The notes under the pieces were generated by a model that saw nothing but the letters and a program-made list of their open reading frames with translations, did no database searches and was not told the origin of the DNA. Below, piece by piece: positions 23,767-35,822 of a stretch of 64,000 nt of DNA (its first letter is position 1; each line of letters starts with the position of its first letter). Origin of the DNA: Trema orientale. Taxonomy: Eukaryota; Streptophyta; Magnoliopsida; Rosales; Cannabaceae. A program made the position numbers and the translations under genes. The stretch lies in NCBI GenBank assembly GCA_002914845.1, contig JXTC01000073.1:800777-864776 (forward strand). Reading direction: 5' to 3'.

Positions 23767-26700
23767 AAACCTCTCCGCGTCGAGGTATCGAGGTTTTCGA
23801 TTTCAAGGACGAGGAAGAGCTTTCCGAATCGGTGGCCGGAAAATTCATCGGGAAATTAAAGAACCCTAATTCAAATGACCACGCGGTTCCGAAGTACGAG
23901 TTCCTCGAATGTGGTATGTTATGGGCCCTCTCCTTCTCCCAGTGATTGAGTGCAGATTTTTTTGCGTTTCTCTTGTTTGGTTGCCTAGAAACTTTTTGCG
24001 GGAAACTGAAATTAAGAAAGGTGATGCTTTTGCAATTTTATGGAATTCGATCGGTTTTTAGGGTAATATTGGGTTAGAAATACTAATTAGTTACTCAAAT
24101 ATATCCCTGTCCTTCATATGCATTCTTGGTTGGTTAATGTGTTTAAGCCCTAGAAACTCATCTTACTCGGCCATTTTTTGTTATGTCTTCGCATTTTGAT
24201 TAGATATGATGTTAAAGACTATCCCTTTTGGGCTTTGTTTCTTTAATTTGAAGCAAATAGGCATCGAGCTCTGGTTATTACATGGTCATTTTACTTATTT
24301 GTTTCTTCCCTATTTAAGCTGGCTGCATATGGGTAATTGATGGATATATTCAGTGACAGTGTCATGTCTAACTGTTGTAACTTATATAATATTTAGATAT
24401 GACTTTAGTTGCCCAGAGGACCAATATGCAAGCAAAAGAAATTGCGAGTGTACCTGGTGTAGTTGTCGATGCAGTCGACTGTGATCATACTTCTGGTAAT
24501 GGTATTTCTACTGCATCCCTGGATAAAGCTGAAGAGAGGGCCGTTTTCGTGACCAAGTGTATTGATGATGCCTTACAAGCTAAATCCTTGATTCATGAAG
24601 AATGCTCTGAGTTAAAATTAGATAACCATGAATCTAGAAGTTTTCTTTCTGAAGCGGAGGATAGATGCTCGGACCTCAATGCTTCTACTCCTGAGAAAAG
24701 CCAGTTGAACTGTGATCATTCAGATTCTCCATCCAGTGTACTTGTCCTATTTTTACTAATGTTCGTGATCAATCATCAGGTGATGTATATTTGAAAACTC
24801 TTATGTTGTTTTATGTTTGTGTAGGATGAACCAGTTGATGTGACATCAGATGTCGAGGAAAGCATGAGTAGGAGTTCTTCGTCAAGCCCTGCTTCTGGAA
24901 TGGGAGAGGATGATGGTATTTCTCATTAACTGAATGGTTGTTCATACTTTTCTACCTTATCATGTGTTTAATGTTGATGTCTATTTGCCTCCCCTTCCTC
25001 CCTCTTTTTTTGATAATTACAGATTTGTTGAATGATTATGCACTGGATCATTGCCCTGGTGATATGGAAATGGTAATTCTCTTTCTTACTCCTTGTAAGG
25101 CAATTAATAAACATGAGTTATCGAAATGGATAATTTTTGGAATTTTTATTAGTGGTGACAAGCACTTCTATTTGTCTTTTTGGTAGCTATTATGTTTTGC
25201 TTCTTATTTCTCTATTCTGTTAGTTTTTAAATCACCTTATGGTTTATGAGCCCCTAAAATTGTTTAAACCCTTTTTATTTTCTGATGCAAATCCTTTACC
25301 TGAAATTGGTTATCTTGTGGGAGGTAATTAGATATTCAGATTAGGTTCTCAGGTAGTTTGGTGGTAACGTTTCCCTCTGCCATGAAATTGTGACTATTTT
25401 ATTTTATTTTTGTTTTTTGTTTCTTGTTAGATTTGTAGAAAAATAGCTCTATTTTTCGAAGTCATTATCTTTGAAATTATTAGTCTCTAAGAAAAAAATT
25501 TTTACCTCCAAATTTAATATATCTATCAGTGTTGAGAAGGATATTTGATCCATGACTTCTATCCTGTTTCCAAAATTTGCAGGATGACATGAATATGACC
25601 GTTGTTCTTTACCCTGATTATGTTATATATCGGGATAGTTATTGTACAGGGCCCCAGTTGACTTTTTCCAATAGTAGCATCAAAATGAGTTGCTCAACTG
25701 CATCTGAGTACCAAGAAGATTTGGACATTGAATGGGGGATTGATGATCTCATCCGTATTGAGTGTGAGTGGTTTCAAAGGGTGAGTCTACAACAATCCTT
25801 TCCACAATTAAATTTTTTATTTTCATAATGCTTGGTATGATATTGTAGAGTTTATATCGTTAACATCTTTCAGACTGAAACTGTGATGATAAAACTCGGG
25901 GTGATATCAAGAGATGCATTTCAAGATGATATTGCGCATGGTACTTCAGGTCAGGGTATAGTTACTTGTACAAATTGGTGTTTGTTTCTCTTTCCTTATA
26001 GAGTTCTTAGTGACATTTTGATGGGTGAATCATGCAACTTTCTACTTAGTTTTTGAAATAATTGCCGACAAGCCATTACATTAGTGTCTCTTCCATTTTT
26101 CTACCAAGTTCTCTTGTTACTGTACAACATTTATGCCATGTCAAGGACACTAATATAAGACACATCATGTCATGAAACATGATATTAACGTATTGACCTA
26201 GAAAATCTTAAAAGCAAATATGTGGAATATATTTGCAGGAAGCCAGTACATTAACTTGTTAAATTTGTTTCTAGTCGAATTACACATGATTGATGATTTT
26301 CCTTCTAGAGAAGTCCTAAGTATAATTTCATTGGTCATCCATAAGTAACAATGATGAAACTATTTAAATACCATTTTATACATTCCTTATATTTGCAAGG
26401 AAAGTACATATGGAATAAACAAATCAGTGGCCTTTTTTTGTTGAAAAGGAAAAAAGTTTGAGTCCATGGGGTCGAACGGCAGGCCATGGTTTGCTCGTGT
26501 GTGGTCTGTTTGAAGCTGACATCTCTATGCTTTTGTCTTATGACCTGCCTAAATTTCCCTTAGGTGTTGAGGAATTGAAGATAGCAGTTGTTGAACCTAA
26601 CTGGTCCCAGAAGCAAGAGGAGATAGCATCTCTGAATCAGAGATACTTGGCTGTATGGGATCTTGATCAAGAGTAAGATGTTCTGCATATATCCAGTTTA

Positions 26701-29700
26701 TACGTCTCTTACGTTTGTGATTTTCTCATTGATAGCTTAAATTGTCCCTTGTTTTTTATGAGAGTTTTTGTCTTTTGGTTGAATTTTATTGTAGCATTGA
26801 AAACTGTATTGTAAAGCTCATATCGATTTGTTCTCAAGATCACTTTTTGTATTTTACTTGAAAACTCGGCTTGCTACAATTAGTTTATGTAAATTGTTGG
26901 AGAGTGCCATTCACATAGCAATTAGTCATGTTAGACTCCTATTCATGTTTAGCTGTAGAACTTTAGTATCTGGGGATGTATGGTTTTAGAATTTTGTTGA
27001 TTTATTAGGTTAAAAAGGCAAAAGGGTTGAAATCGAAGAACTTCGGTACAGTACTTTTTTTTGGAAGCTGCTACTTTTATGTTGTGAAGGCTATGTTCAG
27101 CGAAAGGGTGTAAAACGAATAAGACTGGATTGGATTAGACTTAAATTATATTAGGAGCTATTTTGGCTGGTCGAAGGCAGATAAATCTTGTTAGAACTAC
27201 TTGAGAAATGAGGTGGATACCTTCTCTCTCTTTTTTTTTTATTTTTTTGGCCTAAATAGTATTCATTTCCTACCTTTCTTATCTTTCATTACTTCCTTTG
27301 AGTCAAGTTCTTCGTAAGGAAATTATTTCTAAATGCTTATTTCTTGACTAATAAATTTTTTTCCCAGTTTCAAAAATAAACATTTTTTATTTTCTCTTTT
27401 GATATTACTAACCAAGCAACTTTAAGTTTATTACTTAATTTATTATCCTTTTTTTTTCTTTTGATTTCACTAACTAACCAAAGTTTAGTACTTAATTTAA
27501 TGTGGAATTCNTTTTTTTTTTTTTAAATTATTTTTTCATTTTCCGCAACACTATGGTCGAAGCCAGATAAATCTTTTTAGGGCTGCATGTAAACTGAGCT
27601 GGATACTTTTTTTTTTTTTTCAACACGATGTACATCAAGTGGAGTCAAATTAAAAATTTGGTTGTTTTATTCTTTTTCGTGTTCCGTGCACATTATATGA
27701 TTTCTAATGTAAGTTTTTAGGTTCTAAATGCAGTATGTATACATACTGTAAAGAGATGAAAATAGAGAGAAGAGATTGTGTTGTTAAGGTTTGCAGGTGA
27801 TGGCCACGTCTTCTTTCAAAATAGTATACTAATATTACATCTCCATGGAGTTTATTATCATTAATTGATTCTGATACCGTAACTCTTGAGCTACTTCAAT
27901 CTCACTTAGAAATTACATTTAGTCAGAGAATTTGAATAAGTTGATGATGTGCTCTTCAATCTCATGTTTTTCTAGGTGGTTTTCTTAGACTTTTAAGTGA
28001 ATTAGTGTGGGTTATGTCGTGATATTGACATTAGGACTTGTTTATTACTCTGCTCTTGTAAAGAAGTGACAACCCCTAGTACGGAATGGTAAAGGGGCCC
28101 TTTATGATCATTGTTTTTTGAACTAAAATAGAAGAATGAAACTTGATATGCTAATCCTTACCAACTAATGCGTATGTAATATGAATGCATGCATGCATGC
28201 ATCTTGCAGGACATAGTGTATGTATTTTTCAGAAAAGGATACCTGATTGAGGTCAACCTTCATTGTTGTTGTAACTTTTTATTATTTTTGTTCTTTACAA
28301 ATAGAATTGATTCTTGACTTCATTTTCAGTGGTAATATGATCTTGGGAACAAATGAGGATGATTCACCTAGACGGGGGCCTTATTTTCCAGTGTGAGTTA
28401 AAACTGATCCTTTTCCTACTGGACTTATGCAGATGTTAATGTTGGTCGAGATTTAAGTTATTTTTTATGTTGTTGCATGATACTTTTTTTTGGCCATTTT
28501 ATCACGTTGCATTTGCACTTTCGGCTTATTTATATGTACTTGTACAGTTATACTAAATTTTTTCAGTTCCTCTCTGTGAAAGATTTTAACTCGTTGTGAC
28601 TCTAGTATATTGTATTTGTTTTAATCTTACAAATTCTAATTGTTAAGGTGTATTTGCTTGCTTAAAGAAAAAAGATTGAATTAAGGCATTGTTCCATTCA
28701 TGATTGTTCAAGTGTTATATTAAGTAAATGGCGGTCAAAGGCATAGCCCAGTGATAACCACAGTTCTCCCAATATGGAGGAGGTCCCGAGTTCGTTAAAA
28801 AAATAATAATAAGAACATTGAATAATTAAATAAGTGAATGGTGATTCTTTCAGTGAAAAGGGGTTAAGAGAAATAAGTAAAGCTTAATCCAAATTTTGTT
28901 ACAAATTTCTTATGTGGTGCAAACGTATGTTTACTTTTTCTTTTGCAGGACAAGTGGGTTAAGAATCAAATTTCCATGATTCACCTTTCATATTTACTGA
29001 TCTTATTCTTATGTCTTAGTTAGCAATCAAGTTTTGCATCTGGACATGTGTGAACCAGTGTAAACTCTTCCCTTTAACTGTCAGTATTAGGCAATATTAT
29101 ATACCAAAATAAACTGTTGGGTCTGTGATTTAGGAAGCTCAACTCGCTTAGTCATTCCTGTTGCAACATCTGAAAATGTTTTCTTTATCAGAATTTAACC
29201 TTGTAAAATTTCTGGGTGTTAACATGTTTATCATCTATTATTCGTTTAACTAATTACAAGAGGGAGCTATTGCGTATTCGTGCTCTGTGCTGCCTAATGA
29301 TATTAGAAATTCAGTTATATCTGTAAATGAAGGTGATTGTTCTTGTGCATGTTTTCTATTCAAATGTTGCGTAGTGTACAATTGTATATTGATAAACGTT
29401 ATCTGTTATAAAGGTTTAACGAGTCTTTTGAAGATGTTATCTATCCAAAAGGGGATTCCGACGCTGTTTCCATTAGTAAGAGAGACGTTGATTTATTACA
29501 GCCTGAGACATTCATCAATGATACAATCATCGACTTCTACATCCAGTGAGTGGAGAGTTGTATTTATTTGTCTTCTTTCTATTATATGGCATAGCCAGTT
29601 TTTTTTTTTCCAGATCCTAAGTTTGCATATTGCGATACAAATAAAGTATGTATTCATATATTACTCATTTATCATGTTCATTAGTAATGTTTTGTTCTTG

Positions 29701-32700
29701 CGGACCCATCTTTTAGTGTTGACTTTTTACAAATTAACTTAGTGGTATGGTGTGGAATTTGCATAGCTAAATGAATGTTGCTCCAATGAAAAAACATTTC
29801 TTTCGGGGCTTTTTTTGGCTTTTATTCTGATTTCAATTATTGTCAGTTATATATATATATATATTTTTCTGGATAAGAAACAAGACATATTAATTGGTTA
29901 GAAAAAATTCGAAAAAAAGAACATAAGGTCCTCAAAGCAGATTGCAATAATGAACCTCAATCCCCAACAAGATTAGAAAATGAATAACATTTGAACTCCT
30001 TTACATCCTTAAGCCATAAGGTCCTCAGTTATATTTTGTATTGTTATGTTTCTTTTATAACTGTAATTTATTAGCAGGTATTTGAAGAGTCAGATTCAAC
30101 CCGAGGAAAGACAAAGGTTCCACTTTTTCAATAGTTTTTTCTTTCGAAAATTGGCTGACCTAGACAAAGATCCTTCAAGTGCTTCTGATGGCAAGGCTGC
30201 TTTTCAACGAGTTCGCAAATGGACAAGGAGAGTTCGTTTATTTGAAAAGGAATTTATCTTCATCCCTGTAAACTTCAAGTAAGACTACTTGACTAAAGCT
30301 TTCTTTTTGTAGTAGGCCCTAAACTGGGGAGCTGATATATTCAGTTTATTTATTGCATTGTCAGTCTACACTGGAGTCTCATAGTCATTTGTCATCCTGG
30401 TGAAGTGGCTAAATTTAAGGGTGAGTTTTAATTGGATTATGATATTGGAGTTTGTTAATATTTCCTTATTCACGTGTGTCTCTTATATTTCAGATGAAGA
30501 CTTAGACAAGTCACTTAAGGTACCTTGTATATTGCATATGGATTCTATTAAAGGAAATCATGCAGGTCTGAAAAATCTTATTCAAAGGTAAGATTTTGTA
30601 TTGCATGTTAACCTTTGTTTTTAAGTGCATTTTTGTGTGTTCATTTCTGTGTTATTTTTCCGTCTTTATATTCCTCTTTTCGTTCTAGTTTTGTAAGCAG
30701 AATTTGGCTGTTACCAGGTCAAGATAATTGCCTCCCTACCTTTTCTTTCTTTTGTAAACGTTGTTTTCTTTGTTAAGATTTTTGTGTTATAAGCTTCTGT
30801 GGCAATCTTGCCACATTACCTCAGGTGGCCCAAATTTAGTTCCTGATTATCCTGTATCTTTACCAGGGAAAAGGTCAAGTGTTATGGGTGCGCACAATTT
30901 GGCACATCATTGTTTCAAATGTTACTTTAATGGATTTTCTTTTCAGTTTTCTTGATGGAGACGTGGAATATAATATACTCAAAATTTAATAACACCTAAT
31001 AATAAATCTAAAAATTCCAAATAATAACGATATTACAATTTCCTATAGTATATTCCATGTCTAAATCATTTCTTCTTATATAAGACTGGCCTTGTTTAAG
31101 GTGTTCATTGCTGCTGTATATTTTATGTTTATGACTAGTGACATTAGAAATATTATTTTATTTTTCTTTTGTATGGAATTGTTTCGTTAAAATTAATAAT
31201 ATTATTTCTTTGGGTATATTAATGAGGAATTGTTTCTTTAAAATTCGTTTGTTTCTGTAATCTTGCCTATTTTGAGACATTGTCATTAACCTTGAATTAT
31301 AGTTATTTGTGGGAAGAGTGGAAAGAGAGGCAAAAGGAAACATCTGAAGAAGTTTCATCAAGATTTCTCAACTTGCGGTTTGTCTCGCTTGAGGTACCCC
31401 TCCTATTTGATTTACATTTTTATTTAGTGTTAAGGAAAAGATTTACTTAAAGCGTCTTTAATTGGAGTGATTTTATTGGTGATGTATCAGATAAAGAAGT
31501 ATGCTTTGTCTGCACCATATCATTGCATGAGCTTGTTGACTTTGTAACAAATAGTGGCTTTCAAATCCTTGTTATTTAAATAGTACGTAAATTTAGCATG
31601 ACATGAATAGTCCATGGATAGTGGATCAAGTGTGTGTACAGGCCTTTTTGAAATTTGATATCCTGATGCCTTTTTTCACAAGGGTGGAGGTATCGTACTT
31701 CATGTCTTCATCCACTAGAATTTGGCTAATGTCTGCAGAAATCCTAAAGCTCAAAGTTGATCCATTAATCTTTTACAAAATGCAAATATTGTACCGCAAC
31801 TAGTCAAACATAAATTATGAGCCATTGAAGTCTTTCTATAGTAGTAACTTACATCACTAACAGACTAATTTTTTGGGGTCATTACTTTGTTTTGGCTGCT
31901 TCCTGGGCTCTTCAATTGAGGAATTTAAAGAAACTCCTCGGTATTTAGTGTTGTTGAGTTGGAGAGATGTTTTTAGTTCTTCTTATGCTCGTTTTGCATT
32001 CGTTTTCTTTTTGATTCTTGTTTAAGTTTGTTTTTATATTGGAAGGTCCTCAAATCATCTTAATAAAAGTTTCTGTTCCTATGAATTATTGTTGCTTTGA
32101 ATACTGAAATTGAATTGAATGAAAGTGTTCTGATGTTGGTTCACAAATACACTAGCTGCCACAACAGGAAAATTCATTTGATTGTGGCCTGTTTTTGCTC
32201 CACTATTTAGAGCTTTTTCTGACGGAAGTTCCAGTTAATTTCAGTCCATTCAAGATAATGAAGTCCTCCAACTTTGTAAGTTGTTTATTTGTTTCCCCTT
32301 CGCCTAAATTTATTAATTTTTTAGGTCTCTTTCGCTCTTTAATTTGTAGAGTTTCTTAAATGTGGGCATGTAAAATTTGTATAGCAGATTACGTTTGAAC
32401 CTTAGCATTCAAATTCTGAAATGGCAGCACACTAGCATTACTTGGGAATTGGGATACATAATTCAAATTTATCTTGTCAAATTAGTTTGTCAGTTGATGC
32501 TTATTTAGAGGAAGATGTCTGTAACTTCATGTATGGAGTGGGTATTGAGTTGTTAATTTCACATGATTGCTATTTTTATGTGATTTTGTGTGGATACATC
32601 GTAAGCATCTGCAATATGTTACCTATTCTGTAATGTGTTTACCCCCTTGTTTCTTAGAAAATAATATGTTTACTCTTGTTAATGTATTTACTACCTTGTT

Positions 32701-34176
32701 TCTTAGAACATTACGTGTGTTATATTCTGTAATGTATTTTCTTCCTTGTTTCCATTCATTTATTTTGTGGAATTTTAGAGTGCATGAACGAAGGTTCTCT
32801 AATTTACTGATATATTTTGCTTGTTTGACACTTTTGCTTTAAGCAGTTACATTTTTTTCCCCCTTTTTTTAACCAGCTTAATATCAACTGGTTTCCACCT
32901 TGTGAGGCTTCACTGAAACGTACATTAATCCAGAGACTAATTTTTGAACTCCTTGAAAGCCATTCTCGAGAAGTGTCTCCATCATCATGCAGTGACGATG
33001 ATCAACCCTCTAAATTTTCGGAAGTTAACAAGAACGAAGGTGGTGTAGAGTTTCTTTCAGCGAGATGCAGTCCTGGTCTACGTCAAGAGAATTTATCAAG
33101 TTCTCAAGCTGACGAGAGGATTGAGATAACTCTTTTATCAGCATCTTCCATGAGGAATTCACAGAATGTTAATGAGTCTAGCTTGGTTCTCAGGGATCTT
33201 TTTGACCCTGGAGCCTCTGCCGGATCGTTACTGGGACATTGTCAATCTTTTGACGACAAATCTTCTTATTATCATCTCAATGGAACTTTATCCACAGTGG
33301 AGGTATTAACATCTTGTTTTACTCTCCGAGAGACTTTATATTCTTTCTAATTATGAGAATAAATTGCACTGAACGGCATGATCATCCATAATCGGTTCTC
33401 ATTGCGTCTCTATTGGTGTTTTTAGGTTTCTTTAAGTTAATATCATATTTTGAAGATTCTAGTTTTAAGTAGTTGCAGTTCTTGACTTTCTAATGACGTA
33501 TTGATGTGCTTCATAATAGGAGGATGCAGAAACTGGTGAGCAATTTGTGTTTTTGCCTCCTGGAGAGACTGGATTACAACAGATGACGGGAATCACATCT
33601 CAGACTTGCGAAATTCCTTATTCATCTAAAGGTTCTAGTGTCGAGAATTATGACATAGGAATCTCTTTACAAGCAGAACACCGGGACATAGACTCTTCCA
33701 GAGAGCCAGCAATTTGCACCTCAGAAGATTCTTCAGACGTAGGGATCACTGAAACTTTTTGTTCAGTTGCCAAACATTCAAGTCCAAAGCCAAAGGAAGA
33801 AAACGATGAACTAAAATCTCTTCCAATGGGAAACATAGAATACATGACGGAAGGCCTTGTTTCTGCCCCCGTTGAGTTGCCAAACGCATCAGCTGCTGAA
33901 GGTTCTCAGTACAACAATTTGCTTAGTGGCAATGAAAATGGAGCTCCAATTTCCTTCATGGAATATCCTGATATGCCAGTGCCTCAAGACTCTGGTGTGG
34001 CGCAAGATTCTGGTGTTGCAGACAACGGGATAGGACTAAGTGATGATGTGCAAATGATTGAGGATAGGTTGGTGGTTCCGGACTCCACTGGACAGAAACC
34101 CGCAAAAAGGTTACGGCCTACGCCTTCGATAGAAGGTGAAATAGTGTCATGTGAAGCCTCAGCTGAGGACTCCTGA
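23763..34176 (+). CDS. ULP2-type SUMO-specific cysteine protease
   Basis: Removes SUMO from target proteins (family C48, plant ULP2A/ULP2B type), probably in the nucleus. Coding exons: 23763-23913, 24397-24737, 24825-24915, 25023-25072, 25583-25780, 25874-25949, 26564-26672, 28330-28392, 29414-29545, 30078-30278, 30365-30420, 30494-30587, 31303-31393, 32156-32275, 32877-33302, 33520-34176. They sum to 2856 nt (951 aa), all junctions GT-AG and in phase. The N-terminal half is variable. The protease domain spans about residues 370-610, with His473 ('NLHWSLIVI'), Asp506 ('LHMDSI'), oxyanion Gln555 and Cys561 ('ENSFDCGLF'). The long Ser/Glu-rich C-terminal tail is usual for the plant family. ATG 23763 is preferred because it begins the conserved 'SPRRG...VFDFKDEEE' start. 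An upstream ORF overlaps it. I cannot choose between 2A and 2B. Confidence 0.93.
27511..27511. other. Unresolved base inside intron 7
   Basis: A single n at the start of a poly-T run, in the 1.66 kb intron 26673-28329. It does not affect the coding sequence. Confidence 0.99.
28735..28813 (+). mobile_element. SINE-like, tRNA-derived head in intron 8
   Basis: Contains AGCCCAGTGAT, close to a pol III A box (RGYNNARYGG), then GGAGGAGGTCCCGAGTTCG resembling the B-box region of plant SINEs. It is followed at once by an A-rich AATAATAAT tail. The body is missing, so it would be a short truncated copy. The order and tail support this, but the B box is imperfect. Confidence 0.4.
32624..32752 (+). repeat. 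Intronic tandem repeat, about 55-70 bp units
   Basis: The phrases TATTCTGTAATGT, TTTACTNNNTT and CCTTGTTTC(T/C) recur two to three times within intron 14 of the SUMO protease gene, giving a worn tandem repeat. Confidence 0.7.
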
Positions 34177-34839
34177 CTGTAGGCAAGGCAGTACACCATT
34201 TTTTCCCCTCATTCTCAGACAAAGGAAAAACGGAACGATACATATTTGTAAATGAATACGTATGTATCGATTGGCGATGCTGTGAGTAGTTTATAGGGGA
34301 TTATATATACCATGATCCGTGGTGGTGGTGTGGATGTTGATATCAGTATTGAGTAGGTTTTTATTTCGTAATTTTGACGACTATAAATTACATTAGGTGT
34401 TTTTCTACCACGCTAAATTAATTTCATTTTGATACTTTGTCGAAGAATCAAATGCTGAGTTATATAAAGACTTAAGTTAAAAGAACCAAAAGTAAAAATT
34501 TAGAAAACTGACCAGAATTTATGAACATAAGGGGAGAAGAAAATGTGATGGGATGATCTGATAAAATTCGGCTAGTCAAGTCTTATTCTTCTCTCTCCAT
34601 CCCTTGTCACTCCAATAAAACTGTACAATTTTTTTCAGATACGGTTTTTGGGCAATGTTTGGTGACTATGTTATTCTGTAGGTTGGCAAAGTAGTTCTTG
34701 AGTTATTCTTTCTACAATTAGGTCTTTAAGTACTAAAATTTTTGGCAATTAAGTCTTTTTTATTTGTAAATGTTAATTTTTATGAAATTGACTATATTTA
34801 AATAAAAGAAATTAATATTTTACTAAGAGCAATTTTAAC
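34177..34839. other. 3' UTR and spacer
   Basis: Downstream of the SUMO protease stop. The first few hundred bases are presumably 3' UTR, but I cannot place a polyadenylation site. No gene is seen before the transposon at 34840. Confidence 0.5.
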
Positions 34840-35156
34840 TAGAGGTGGCAAAATGAGCGGGCCGGCTCAGCCTAGTTCGGCTTGTCCATAACGAGCTCAA
34901 AGGGGGAGACGAGCCGAGCCGACACGCAAAAGAAAAAATAAAGCCTGGCCCGTTGGCCCGCTGGGCTCCTAGGTGGGCCAATACCAGGCCAGTCCGCTCT
35001 GGCTCGTGCTTGGCCCTTTTTTTTTTTTTTTTTTTTTAACAACAATTCTGAGCCCTAAAAAAAATTACAATAACAAGGGCCCAGAATGGGCCCTGAAAAA
35101 AACGGGCTGGCTCACCGGGCTGACATTTCCAAGTCAGGCCCGAATTGCCACCTCTA
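34840..35156. mobile_element. hAT-type MITE, 317 bp, with 8-bp target duplication
   Basis: The left end is TAGAGGTGGCAAAA and the right end TTGCCACCTCTA, giving a 12 bp perfect terminal inverted repeat (TAGAGGTGGCAA). It is flanked by the identical octamer ATTTTAAC at 34832-34839 and 35157-35164, the target-site size of hAT transposons. The interior is rich in GGCCC/GGGCC and contains a poly-T run. It has no coding capacity, so it depends on a transposase elsewhere. It lies between two host genes, about 0.66 kb upstream of the O-fucosyltransferase start. Confidence 0.95.
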
Positions 35157-35822
35157 ATTTTAACTAGTGTTAGTTTAATATTGATTTTGACTTTCAAAAA
35201 TATTGTATGTGACTTGGAAATGCTCAATTCCATCTAACATTATATCAATCACTAATAAAAAGGATCTAATTGCCAAAAAAATAATTCAAAATCCACTTTG
35301 TCAGTCACGAATAATACATGAGCCAAACATGTCAAAAACCCTTTGGGACCTTTGGGATATTCAGGTGAATGTTCATACAAAAATTTTCCAAATAATGACA
35401 TGTCGTTTGGGATATCCTTTGTCTTTTTTTTTTTTTTTTTTTCCCGAGTTTGATAGTTATGAGAAGGAGGATTTGAACTTAATACTTCAATAGTAAAAAT
35501 AAGTGTGGTTACTATTAGGTTAAACTTACGACGAAGTATATCCATTCTCATTTCAACACAACAACACAAAGCATTCAGCTGAACTTTCGAAATGGGAAAA
35601 ATGAACTTTTAATTCTCCGAACGACATGTTACTATTGTTAAAATTCGAAAAACGACGTCACGTTTAAAATACAGATAACAGAATTACATGTCGTCGTCGT
35701 AGGAAGAAAGAGACTGTCGTTTCTGAAAGTGGAGAATAACTTGGTACAAGTACAACCTCCATTGAAGAACAGAACTCATTCATTCATAATAGGTTGGAGA
35801 CATTCGTGAAGTTGTATGATCA
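35157..35822 (+). promoter_or_regulatory. Promoter region and 5' UTR of the O-fucosyltransferase gene
   Basis: Holds a palindromic GACGTC with an overlapping second ACGT (35654-35663), a bZIP-type binding motif about 165 bp upstream of the start codon. A poly-T run lies near 35426-35441. An out-of-frame ATG at 35816 lies 7 bp upstream of the presumed start codon. No other gene is seen. Confidence 0.45.

Noticed and set aside
33648-34199. Minus-strand ORFs across the last exon of the SUMO protease
   Set aside because: They are shadows of the 657-nt terminal coding exon. The sense frame is the one in phase with the upstream catalytic exons.
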